Shown here piece by piece: positions 7,801 to 14,812 of a DNA stretch of 29,395 nt. Source of the stretch: CAZPDM01 sp964585305 (lineage in GTDB: Bacteria > Planctomycetota > Uabimicrobiia > Uabimicrobiales > JABWCH01). The DNA lies in NCBI GenBank assembly GCA_964585305.1, contig CAZPDM010000056.1, positions 1 through 29,395 of the forward strand. The letters are read 5' to 3'. Positions within the stretch are counted from its first letter, which is position 1; each line of letters starts with the position of its first letter. Both the position numbers and the translations under genes were made by a program. The notes under the pieces are model-generated. The model did no database searches, was not told where the DNA came from, and saw nothing but the letters and a program-made list of their open reading frames with translations.

Positions 7801-9329
7801 TTAGAAAAATAGATTTAGAAAAACCTTTAGAGTATATAGAAAATATGTGTCAGCATCTGTTAGAGATTTCTCAATCAGATGAAAAAAAATTGGAAGTTTT
7901 TAAAAATAGAATATTGGTATTATGTTCTTCTGTTTGGCAAGTCGAAGAAAAGGATACTATCAATCCTTACCAAGGTTTATTTCTTGGATGGTTGAGAACA
8001 ATGGCAAGAGAAATGCCAAATTTAAACATCCATATTTTGGATATAGAGATAAACATGTCTCAAGAAAAAGCCAGTGCCATTTTTCAACTATTTTTAAAGC
8101 AAAACCCTTCATTTTCTAAAAATTCATTTATTTATGATTTTGCTATCAGAGGTTCAAAAATTTGGCAACGTATTTGGAAACCTTGGGAGATTGAATCTGA
8201 GAGCAAGTTGCAAAATCTTTCTACTTTTAGGCATAAAGGAGTATATCTTATTACAGGCGGTTTAGGCGGCATTGGATTTGTTTTAGCAAATTGGTTAGCT
8301 AAAAATTTTCAAGCTAAAGTTGCTTTATTAAGTCGGAATCCTGTTTCCGAAGAACGCCAAGCTGAAATTATGAAAATTATGAAAGATTATGATACTGAAA
8401 TTATTACAATTTTTGCAGATGTGAGTGATGAAATTGCTATGCAAAAGGCAGTTTCAAGTATTATACAAAAATGGGAAGTTATTCACGGAGTTATTCACGC
8501 TGCAGGAATTGCTGATAATACCCTTTTATTACGCCAAAATTTGCAACAAGCAAAAAAGGTTTGGCAGCCTAAAGTATATGGACTAAAAACACTTCATCAT
8601 GTTTTAGGACATCATCATTTAGATTGGATTGCTCTTTTTTCCTCGGTTACTTGCTTAAAAGGTAGTGTTGGCCAAGCAGCCTATTCTGCGGCAAATTCAG
8701 TGTTTGATCTCGTTTCTCAAGGAAATCTTTTTCCTGAATATTCTTGGAAGGCACCTACTATTACCATACATTGGGATACTTGGAAAGAAGTAGGTATGGC
8801 AGTAAAAACAGAAGTTCCAGAAAGATTTCAGGAAATACGTAAGCAAAGTTTAGCCAGTGGAATTACTAATGAGGAAGGCTGTGATATATTTAAAAAAGTT
8901 ATAGAATTGGGATTAACAAATGTAGTTGTTTCTAAAAGGAATTGGGAGTCCGATATTCTTAGTCAAAATAAAATATGCTTTACACATAACCAAGTTTCTT
9001 CACAAGAATTTCGCATAGAGCAATTGCAAGTAAATATTCCATTAGAAAAAAAAGAAAGAAATTTGGAATCTAGACCAAGCTATATATCTACAGAATATAT
9101 TCCACCTAATAATGAACTAGAGAAAAAATTAGCAGAAATTTGGCGAGAACTCTTAGGTTCTCATATTGGCCGCCAAGATAGTTTTTTAGAATTTGGTGGA
9201 GATTCTCTTTTAGCTTTGCAGATGCTGACTCAAGTCCGTGATAAAATGAAAATACACTGTCCCCTTCGTGATTTCTTTTCTAATCCGACAATTGCTGCTT
9301 TAGCTCAGCATAAAAAAGAAGATAGCTAA
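4860..9329 (+). CDS. Type I polyketide synthase, single module KS-AT-KR-ACP
   Basis: 1489 aa. Ketosynthase ~7-450: TACSTSL with active-site C181, EAHGTGT with H317, NVGHLD with H379; an acidic insert sits near residues 343-362. Acyltransferase ~575-875: FPGQGTQY, GHSLGEYVAA with S671, and QAFHS with H776, the AFH form normally linked to malonyl-CoA. Ketoreductase ~1125-1310: TGGLGGIG at 1132-1139, a serine pair at 1261/1262 and YSAAN with Y1275; residues ~900-1100 would be its structural subdomain. Carrier domain at the C-terminus: GGDSLLAL with phosphopantetheine site S1449. There is no dehydratase, enoylreductase or thioesterase, so the expected product is a beta-hydroxyacyl chain released or passed on by something else. 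GGAG lies 9 bases before the ATG. Whether it works once or iteratively is not readable. Confidence 0.95.
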   Translation: MLTNNPDSDIAIIGMAGRFPGAKNLQEFWNNLCEGKESIRFFSKEELKATGIPENVLNDPNYIRACGFLENADMFDAEFFRIAHREAEITDPQQRLLLECAWTALEDASYGVNKSCPKSVGVYVGMGKNFYLWSEIMPYSRLVQTLGSYNLMLHNEKDFLATTISYKLNLQGPSLTVQTACSTSLASVHLACQSLLDGECDMALAGGVTIRVPLMSGYTYRPEGITSPDGHCRAFDSQAQGIVPGSGVGIVVLKKLSEAILDNDHIYCVIKATAMNNDGSDKLSYTAPSISGQSSAIAQAIYVAGISSNSIGYVEAHGTGTILGDPAEIQALKLAFQETANIVEENGSIDNEEISDDEKDQINCRQFCAVGSVKTNVGHLDVAAGICGLIKTSLILYHKTLVPSLNLSKENPLLKLEQSPFYIIKELKPWRFSKKFPRRAGVSSLGIGGTNIHAILEEYIPSAQDLTNKNNALTQEDISQLITISALTPFSLRQYCINFVQFLKQQTDNKNFGNICYTQNMGRSDFITRLFLVASNTKIAIEKLENIEIENIEKQETLSSINQKNINCNKQANKNFCFIFPGQGTQYIGMAQNIYENSKIFSETLDTCADLLERWLHYDIRNYIFTSDTLENQYKLQQTQYAQPILFSIEYSLAKLWQEWGISPQVLLGHSLGEYVAATLAGVFDLPDALYLIARRGYWMSQTSPGSMLFVGLSESEVLADIDAFEKNSKLISLAVINAPKRCVISGTKEVIQSFQKMYESRGVICQSLNTMQAFHSPLMEKILTNFQQEFSQIKLHPPQIPFLSNLTGTWINNNDVINPEYWSETLRQPIRFSQCLQTLLLEKDRIFLEVGPYMISAYRENFPQETLIYSSLESFKKHISEYSHLLQTLGLLWCQGAKIHWPQFYKDRKITSIYKRLSIPTYPFQQKRYWVNDKNRTEKSTDEINIIPKIYIPLWQQVLNISFLETTLTHSNLDFFVFDFRKIDLEKPLEYIENMCQHLLEISQSDEKKLEVFKNRILVLCSSVWQVEEKDTINPYQGLFLGWLRTMAREMPNLNIHILDIEINMSQEKASAIFQLFLKQNPSFSKNSFIYDFAIRGSKIWQRIWKPWEIESESKLQNLSTFRHKGVYLITGGLGGIGFVLANWLAKNFQAKVALLSRNPVSEERQAEIMKIMKDYDTEIITIFADVSDEIAMQKAVSSIIQKWEVIHGVIHAAGIADNTLLLRQNLQQAKKVWQPKVYGLKTLHHVLGHHHLDWIALFSSVTCLKGSVGQAAYSAANSVFDLVSQGNLFPEYSWKAPTITIHWDTWKEVGMAVKTEVPERFQEIRKQSLASGITNEEGCDIFKKVIELGLTNVVVSKRNWESDILSQNKICFTHNQVSSQEFRIEQLQVNIPLEKKERNLESRPSYISTEYIPPNNELEKKLAEIWRELLGSHIGRQDSFLEFGGDSLLALQMLTQVRDKMKIHCPLRDFFSNPTIAALAQHKKEDS

Positions 9330-9377
9330 AATTAGAAAAACTTTGAAGGAATTTTTATAATAAAGAAAGGTTGAATT

Positions 9378-10502
9378 ATGAATAAAAAGATTATTGTTCT
9401 TGGTGCAGGAATGGTGGGAAGGGCCATTGCGTATGATCTTAGCAGAGATTACGATGTAACAAGTGTTGATTATAATAACGAAAACTTGAATTGGCTAAAA
9501 AATAAATGTACTCATATTCAAACTATTCAACAGGATCTTTCTCATTTATCAAAGTTAAAAGAAATCGTAGTTGGCTATGATTTAGTTTTAGGTGCAGTTC
9601 CAGGTTTTATGGGATATTCAGTATTAAAAACTTTAATTGAAGCCAACAAAAATGTTGTAGATATTTCTTTTTTTCCAGAAGACATGTTTGAATTAGATGA
9701 ATTGGCAAAACAGCATGGCGTTACTGTTGTTACAGATTGTGGTGTTGCTCCTGGTATGAGTAATTTTATTTTAGGTTATTACGACTCTCAGATGGATGTA
9801 AAAGAATTTGAATGTTTTGTTGGAGGTTTACCTGTTGTTCGTGAATGGCCTTATGAATACAAGGCTCCTTTTTCTCCTATAGATGTTTTAGAAGAATATA
9901 CACGACCCGCTCGATATATAGAAAATGGACATCTTGTAACTCGTTTGGCTTTATCTGATTCTGAGTTAATCAACTTCCCAGAAATTGGTACATTGGAAGC
10001 CTTTAACACTGATGGATTACGTTCTTTACTAAAAACTATGCCTAAAATTCCCAATATGAAAGAAAAAACCTTGAGATATCCTGGACATATTCGATATATT
10101 CAAGCGTTAAAAGATGGGGGATTTTTAAGCAATGAACCAATTGCAATTGGCAACGCAAATATTCGTCCCATGGATTTTACTTCAAAGATACTATTTAAAA
10201 AATGGAAATTGCAGCCTAATGAAGCAGAATTCACAATTATGAAGATTCGCATTGTTGGCGAGTATAAAGGCGAAAAACGAGAGGTTATTTATTCTTTATT
10301 AGATCGCTATGATGCTTCCACTGAATTAAGTTCTATGGCTCGTACTACGGGTTTTGCTGCTACAGCGGTTGCAAATCTTATTCTGTCTGGAAAATTTCAA
10401 CAAAAGGGAATTTGTCCTCCAGAATTTGTTGGAAAAAAACAAGAATGTTTTGATTTTGTAATGAAATATTTCCAAGAAAGAAATATTTTTTATAAAAAAT
10501 AG
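9378..10502 (+). CDS. Saccharopine dehydrogenase / lysine-6-dehydrogenase-like oxidoreductase
   Basis: 374 aa. The Rossmann fold starts with KKIIVLGAGMVGRAIAYDL and an acidic residue ends beta-2 (TSVDY), consistent with NAD(H) preference. The signature VVTDCGVAPGMSN (~116-128) and the later FVGGLPVVREWPYEYKAPFSP match the catalytic/dimerisation domain of saccharopine dehydrogenase-like proteins and lysine 6-dehydrogenases. Expected chemistry is NAD(P)-linked oxidation or reduction at an amino group on an amino-acid-like substrate. It begins 48 bases after the PKS stop with its own AAAGAAAGG site and no terminator between, so both are probably on one transcript. A role in tailoring or supplying the polyketide pathway is possible but unproven. 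Confidence 0.8.
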   Translation: MNKKIIVLGAGMVGRAIAYDLSRDYDVTSVDYNNENLNWLKNKCTHIQTIQQDLSHLSKLKEIVVGYDLVLGAVPGFMGYSVLKTLIEANKNVVDISFFPEDMFELDELAKQHGVTVVTDCGVAPGMSNFILGYYDSQMDVKEFECFVGGLPVVREWPYEYKAPFSPIDVLEEYTRPARYIENGHLVTRLALSDSELINFPEIGTLEAFNTDGLRSLLKTMPKIPNMKEKTLRYPGHIRYIQALKDGGFLSNEPIAIGNANIRPMDFTSKILFKKWKLQPNEAEFTIMKIRIVGEYKGEKREVIYSLLDRYDASTELSSMARTTGFAATAVANLILSGKFQQKGICPPEFVGKKQECFDFVMKYFQERNIFYKK

Positions 10503-10690
10503 AAAAATATTTATATTTAAAAAGCTCTGAAATTGTGAAAGTTCCTTTATTTTTTTAGTTGTATCTTTAAATTTTTGAAAGAAATGAAAAAAAAACAATT
10601 TTTTTGTTTTTTTCTATTTGTACAATTTTTTTTCTTTGATAGAATAAATTGATATAATTGGTTTTTATTCTCGCTAATTGGAGGATATTC

Positions 10691-11899
10691 ATGGCTAATG
10701 TATCTATAATGTGTATTACTTGGAATCAAGAATTAGCAGATATGGATAAAGATAGCATAGATCCCTTATTCAAAGTTATTCAAAAGAAAAAACCAGACTT
10801 AATTGTAATTGGTTTGCAAGAAGCAGTTAAAAGTGCTACGAAAAGCAAAAAGGAACTTATTCCTCATCTTCATTTTGTTGGAAAAAAACTTGCGAATATG
10901 AGCGAAGATGCGACTACTGAATATTCACATATTGGAGAACTGTCTTTTGGCGGCGTTACAAAAGGTATTCAAGTGGTTACTGCAATAGGTGGTAATTATG
11001 CCCAGCAATCTATTGAAGTATTGAAAAAAAGCACAGCGGTGAATATTAGTCTTGGTGAAATAAATAGTTATAAACATTCTACCTTTTCTGAAAAAGGATT
11101 TCTTTTTGCCACTGTAAATGTTGGGCAAAAAAGACTTGGTTTTTGTACATGCCACTTAGCTGCTGATGATGACACAAAACGTACGAAAATGGCAAATCAA
11201 GTCTTAAAAAGTATTGAAGAATGGACAAAAAGCAAAAAGATCAATGTATCTAAGAAATTACATGGTTTTTGGTTTATGGGGGATTTAAATTTCCGACTCA
11301 AACGACCATCAAAATATACAAAAGCAATTACAAATAAAAAAGTTCCAGTGGATGAAAGTAGTGAAGTTGTTCAAGAATTAATAAATCGTGGTACAAGACT
11401 TAGTTTAAGAGCAGAGGATTCATTTCTTGGAAATACTACAGGAGTAACAAAAGGTACTCGAACATTTGATACCGGCCCTCAATCTCTTTCACCTCTTAAA
11501 CTTTGGTGGGTGCCATTTCATGACGATTCATTTCCCACTTACAAACGTACAAAATCTAAAAAAGATCAAGGATTTACTGCTTGGAAAAATCTATTAGCTG
11601 ATCAAAATTATACAACTAATGGCAGTATCTATGATAACCAAAATATGGAACATTTAATTGCAATTAGCCAATATCTTGATGAAAATGGCCAGCTTATTAT
11701 GAAACGCGATGGATTTTATGATTTTGGTTGGCTCGATCGAATTGGTTTTACTCTTGGTAATGCAGATTTACCCAAAATTACAGAAAGTTCTACTATAAAA
11801 ATTGAAGATGGAACAATGCCATATTTATATACACCAATGGATGTAAAAGGTGGCGATCACGTTCCAGTTTATTCTCTTTTTTATATTGATAATATATAA
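10691..11899 (+). CDS. Inositol polyphosphate 5-phosphatase-like (IPPc/EEP fold) protein
   Basis: 402 aa from the ATG at 10691, which has GGAGG 6 bases upstream; an in-frame ATG at 10658 has no such site. Endonuclease/exonuclease/phosphatase fold: TWN with N12, GLQE with Mg-ligand E44, CHLAADDD with H155, FWFMGDLNFRL with D198/N200/R202, GWLDRIGF with D349/R350, and GGDHVPV with D389/H390. The GDLNFR block followed by W-x-DRI and DHxPV is the arrangement of eukaryotic-type 5-phosphatases, which remove the 5-phosphate from phosphoinositides or inositol phosphates, rather than that of DNA-acting exonuclease III or DNase I. The first motif has one extra residue between W and GD, and the second lacks the usual P-x-W-C form. 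No signal peptide or membrane segment is seen. It lies directly upstream of type VI secretion genes on the same strand. Substrate and export are inference. Confidence 0.8.
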   Translation: MANVSIMCITWNQELADMDKDSIDPLFKVIQKKKPDLIVIGLQEAVKSATKSKKELIPHLHFVGKKLANMSEDATTEYSHIGELSFGGVTKGIQVVTAIGGNYAQQSIEVLKKSTAVNISLGEINSYKHSTFSEKGFLFATVNVGQKRLGFCTCHLAADDDTKRTKMANQVLKSIEEWTKSKKINVSKKLHGFWFMGDLNFRLKRPSKYTKAITNKKVPVDESSEVVQELINRGTRLSLRAEDSFLGNTTGVTKGTRTFDTGPQSLSPLKLWWVPFHDDSFPTYKRTKSKKDQGFTAWKNLLADQNYTTNGSIYDNQNMEHLIAISQYLDENGQLIMKRDGFYDFGWLDRIGFTLGNADLPKITESSTIKIEDGTMPYLYTPMDVKGGDHVPVYSLFYIDNI

Positions 11900-12010
11900 T
11901 TAATTTTTTTGTTTTTATGTTGTTTCATTTTTGTATTTTTCCTCACGTTTTTTATCATAAATTACTTCCTATAATATGTTCATTTTGTCAAGAAAAATTT
12001 GTTTTTTTCT

Positions 12011-12041
12011 GCTTATCTATTTTCGATAAGCGCGGATTTTT
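12011..12041 (+). promoter_or_regulatory. Hairpin in the tssB leader
   Basis: GCTTATC (12011-12017) pairs with GATAAGC (12025-12031) around a 7-nt loop, followed by GCGGATTTTTC. It could be a weak terminator for the upstream phosphatase gene or a leader structure of the secretion operon. A TATAAT-like hexamer lies at 11970-11975, but no clear -35 box goes with it. Confidence 0.35.
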
Positions 12042-12078
12042 CTATTTTTCCTATCTAAAATTTTACAAGGAGCCATAG

Positions 12079-12588
12079 ATGGCTGTTCAAGATGAAATCC
12101 CGAAATCACGGTTGACATTAACCTATCGAACGGAAATTAATGGCCAACCCGAAACCGTTAATTTGCCTTTACGGCTTTTGCTCATGGGCGATTATTCACT
12201 TGGCACCTCAAAAGATCGCAAAGTAGATCTTGAAGAAAGGAAACTAAGACCCATTGAAGGGGGAAATTTAAATGCCTTAATGAAAGACATGCAAATGTCC
12301 CTTGAAATGACTGTTGAAAACAAAGTGGACCCTGATAAAGAAGGTGAAGTCCAAGTTAAGCTACCGATTGAAAGTATGAAATCTTTTTCGCCAGATGAAA
12401 TCGTAAAGCATGTCCCTAAATTAAAAGCATTACTTTTATTGAAAAAGTTATTGTTAGAAGCAGAATCCAACATGTCTAACAAAAAAGCCTTACAAAAACT
12501 GCTTTCGGATCTCTATGCTAATGAAGCAGCTTTTAATAAGATGTTGGAAGAATTAAAAGCCTTTGAAAGTATGAAGTTGCCTAAGTAG
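12079..12588 (+). CDS. tssB: Type VI secretion contractile sheath small subunit TssB (VipA)
   Basis: 169 aa, the usual length. Typical features in order: SRLTLTYRTEINGQPETVNLPLRLLLMGDYSLG, then LEERKLRPIEGGNLNALMKDM, a middle beta region, and a helical C-terminus starting with FSPDEIVKHVPKLKALLLLKKLL. TssB pairs with TssC in the cytoplasm to form the contractile sheath around the inner tube. AAGGAG lies 8 bases before the ATG. It is followed 46 bases later by tssC, forming an operon. Confidence 0.93.
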   Translation: MAVQDEIPKSRLTLTYRTEINGQPETVNLPLRLLLMGDYSLGTSKDRKVDLEERKLRPIEGGNLNALMKDMQMSLEMTVENKVDPDKEGEVQVKLPIESMKSFSPDEIVKHVPKLKALLLLKKLLLEAESNMSNKKALQKLLSDLYANEAAFNKMLEELKAFESMKLPK

Positions 12589-12634
12589 CATGAAAAGATT
12601 TTTTTTAACAACCTTAGCTTAAAGGAAATTTGCT

Positions 12635-14128
12635 GTGAGTGATCCAACTACAGACGCCGGACAAGAATTAAATTTGCAACGATTTTTGTCTAGCATGAGG
12701 TTAAATACTGAATTAAGTACTGCCCCAACCCCAATGATTCAAAATTTTGAAAAAACAAACGAAAATGTTAGCGATGAAGAACGATTTCTTTCTGGATTAG
12801 CAGCCGTTCTTTTTAACGTTGATCGTGGGGATGGACGCTTTGATAAAGGCAAAATTCAGCAAGCCATTTTGAAAATTGATCAATTGGTTTCTGCTCAACT
12901 TAATGAAATCATACATCAGGAAAAATTCCAAAAGATGGAAGCTACCTGGCGTGGTTTGTATGATTTGGTATCCCATACAAATTTTAAAGCCAATATTCGC
13001 TTAGATATGTTGGATGTTACCAAAGAAGAACTTTACGAAGATTTTGAAAATAATTCCGTTGATATTAGCAAAGGTGCCCTTTTCCATAAAGTCTATATTC
13101 AAGAATACGACCAATATGGTGGTAAGCCATTTGGTGGTATGATTGGTTTATTTGCTTTTGATCACACACCAAAAGAAGAATTCTGGCTCAAACAAATGGG
13201 CAAAGTAGCAAACGCTAGCCATGCTCCTTTCGTTGGAACAGTTTCCCCGAAATTTTTTGGATGTGAAACGGTAGAAGAACTTGGTGCTTTAAAAGATCTC
13301 GAAGGTTTAATGAACCAACCTAAATATGGTTCTTGGAATGCATTGCGTGATACACCAGAAGCTGCATATCTTAGCCTTGCATTACCTCAATATGTTTTGA
13401 GATTGCCCTACCATCCCGATAGCAATCCTTGTAATGATGTTTCTTTTGTTGAAGATTGTGCGGGAGAAAACAAGAAATATCTATGGGGAAGTGCAGCCAT
13501 CTTATTTGCTCGAAATATGGTTCGCTCATTTGAGACATCTGGCTGGTGTCAATATCTTCGCGGTCCAAAAGGCGGCGGTTTGATTTCTGGTCTTCCTGTA
13601 CACATGTTCAATACTCGTGGCCAACAAGAAATGAAAATCCCTATTGAAATTTCTATTCCTGACTATCGAGAATTAGAATTTGCCAATTGTGGATTTATGC
13701 CTGTAGTCTATCGCAAAGATTCTTCGGATGCTTGTTTTTTCAGTTGCCAATCCTTAAAAAAGGCTAAGAAATTCAAAGATTCCAAAGACTCTGAAAATTC
13801 CCAACTTGTTTCTAATTTATCCTATACTCTTTCCGTAACAAGAATTGCACATTATATCAAGTGCATTATGCGTGATAACATTGGTAGTAGCGCAGATGCA
13901 GCTTATATTCAAAATACCCTTAGCAACTGGCTCATGCAATATGTTACAACCGTTGTTAACCCAGATGATTTGACTTTGCGTTATTATCCATTTAAAGCTG
14001 CTGCAATTGAAGTAAAACCACGTCCTGGCCAAATAGGTTGGTATAATTGCACAGTTTCTATTTTGCCACATATTCAGTTCGAAGGTATGGATGTTGAACT
14101 TAGACTAGAATCTAGGCTACAAAAATAG
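12635..14128 (+). CDS. tssC: Type VI secretion contractile sheath large subunit TssC (VipB)
   Basis: 497 aa, full family length. It starts at GTG, supported by AAAGGAAA 5-12 bases upstream. Recognisable TssC blocks: LDMLDVTKEELYEDFE, GGMIGLFAFDHTP, MGKVANASHAPFVG, the LRDTPEAAYLSLALPQYVLRLPY segment, WGSAAILFARNMVRSFETSGWC and RGPKGGGLI, followed by a C-terminal LRYYPFKAAAIEVKPRPGQIGWYNC. It polymerises with TssB into the sheath whose contraction drives the tube outward. Confidence 0.95.
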   Translation: MSDPTTDAGQELNLQRFLSSMRLNTELSTAPTPMIQNFEKTNENVSDEERFLSGLAAVLFNVDRGDGRFDKGKIQQAILKIDQLVSAQLNEIIHQEKFQKMEATWRGLYDLVSHTNFKANIRLDMLDVTKEELYEDFENNSVDISKGALFHKVYIQEYDQYGGKPFGGMIGLFAFDHTPKEEFWLKQMGKVANASHAPFVGTVSPKFFGCETVEELGALKDLEGLMNQPKYGSWNALRDTPEAAYLSLALPQYVLRLPYHPDSNPCNDVSFVEDCAGENKKYLWGSAAILFARNMVRSFETSGWCQYLRGPKGGGLISGLPVHMFNTRGQQEMKIPIEISIPDYRELEFANCGFMPVVYRKDSSDACFFSCQSLKKAKKFKDSKDSENSQLVSNLSYTLSVTRIAHYIKCIMRDNIGSSADAAYIQNTLSNWLMQYVTTVVNPDDLTLRYYPFKAAAIEVKPRPGQIGWYNCTVSILPHIQFEGMDVELRLESRLQK

Positions 14129-14179
14129 GTAATACTCTAAGCAAAATTTAGGTTTTTGTATGTTTCAGAAAGGAAACAC

Positions 14180-14749
14180 ATGGGAACAGCCATAGCGAAA
14201 AATTGTAATGTGATCAATTCTTTTGAATACAATCGTACAATTGAAGATCCAATTGGTCATCTTACATATCTTAAGATTGATACCAAAGAATTTCCAGCGG
14301 ATATTACCCTTAAGAGTTTTGTTGATGAATCTGAAGTCAAAGTTGTTGGTTCTGTCGAATCCATACAATGGGGCGGCGGTGCTACAGAACCTATTTCTCT
14401 TCTTTTCCACGTTTCTCTTACAAACAAAAAAGAAGCAGCTGTTATGTTACAAACTACTTTAAAATCAACCAATGTTGAGTTTGATTTTACAATTGCAGAA
14501 TATGACAGCGAAGGGAAAAAGTTCTATCTTTCTATGCACAGTAATGCTGCAAAACTTAAAGGTTTGATCCAGACTGTTGGTGCAGAACGTAAGTTTGAAC
14601 TTTCTACAACTAAAACTGATGGTGTTCTACAACCTGAAATCTATGCGGTTTCCTTAGGCATTACCCCAGACAAGAGTCAACAAAGTATTCATTTAGCAGT
14701 TTCAGAAACCCAAAAATTTGTGAAACCATGGGGCGTTGCTAAAGCATAG
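14180..14749 (+). CDS. T6SS-associated protein, candidate Hcp-like tube subunit
   Basis: 189 aa from the ATG at 14180, which has AGAAAGGAAA just upstream; an in-frame ATG at 14156 is less well placed. The protein is predicted to be mostly beta-strand, with segments such as LTYLKIDTKEFPADITL, SLLFHVSLTNKKEAAVML and VEFDFTIAEYDSEGKKFYLSM, and no signal peptide. Position immediately after tssC is the common place for the Hcp tube protein, and size and predicted fold would suit it. However, I do not see the usual Hcp N-terminal signature (a strand with I-x-G-x-x-G-E/S followed by the I-x-V-x-x-W-x-W type motif). Identification rests on context; it could equally be an unrelated sheath- or tube-associated protein. 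Confidence 0.5.
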   Translation: MGTAIAKNCNVINSFEYNRTIEDPIGHLTYLKIDTKEFPADITLKSFVDESEVKVVGSVESIQWGGGATEPISLLFHVSLTNKKEAAVMLQTTLKSTNVEFDFTIAEYDSEGKKFYLSMHSNAAKLKGLIQTVGAERKFELSTTKTDGVLQPEIYAVSLGITPDKSQQSIHLAVSETQKFVKPWGVAKA

Positions 14750-14770
14750 TTCTATTTTGTAAAAATTTTG

Positions 14771-14798
14771 ACGGGCGATTTAATCGCCCGTTTTTTTT
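14771..14798 (+). terminator. Strong intrinsic terminator between the tube candidate and tssK
   Basis: ACGGGCGAT (14771-14779) pairs with ATCGCCCGT (14783-14791) around a TTA loop and ends in a run of eight T residues (14791-14798). It lies inside an apparent secretion operon, 14 bases before the tssK start codon. Confidence 0.9.
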
Positions 14799-14812
14799 AA
14801 TGGGGGATTATT

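Noticed and set aside
10589..10613. A/T-only inverted repeat after the dehydrogenase gene (AAAAAAACAA with TTGTTTTTTT)
   Set aside because: The stem is almost entirely A-T, so it is weak. It may help end the transcript but is not a dependable terminator.
10636..10658. TATAAT before the inositol-phosphatase gene
   Set aside because: The hexamer is good but the best -35 (TTGATA) is only 11 bases away, and the alternative at proper spacing is poor.
12192..12482. Antisense 96-codon frame inside tssB, and similar antisense frames inside tssC, PKS and protease
   Set aside because: They lie opposite strongly conserved coding sequence and have no recognisable domain or ribosome site.
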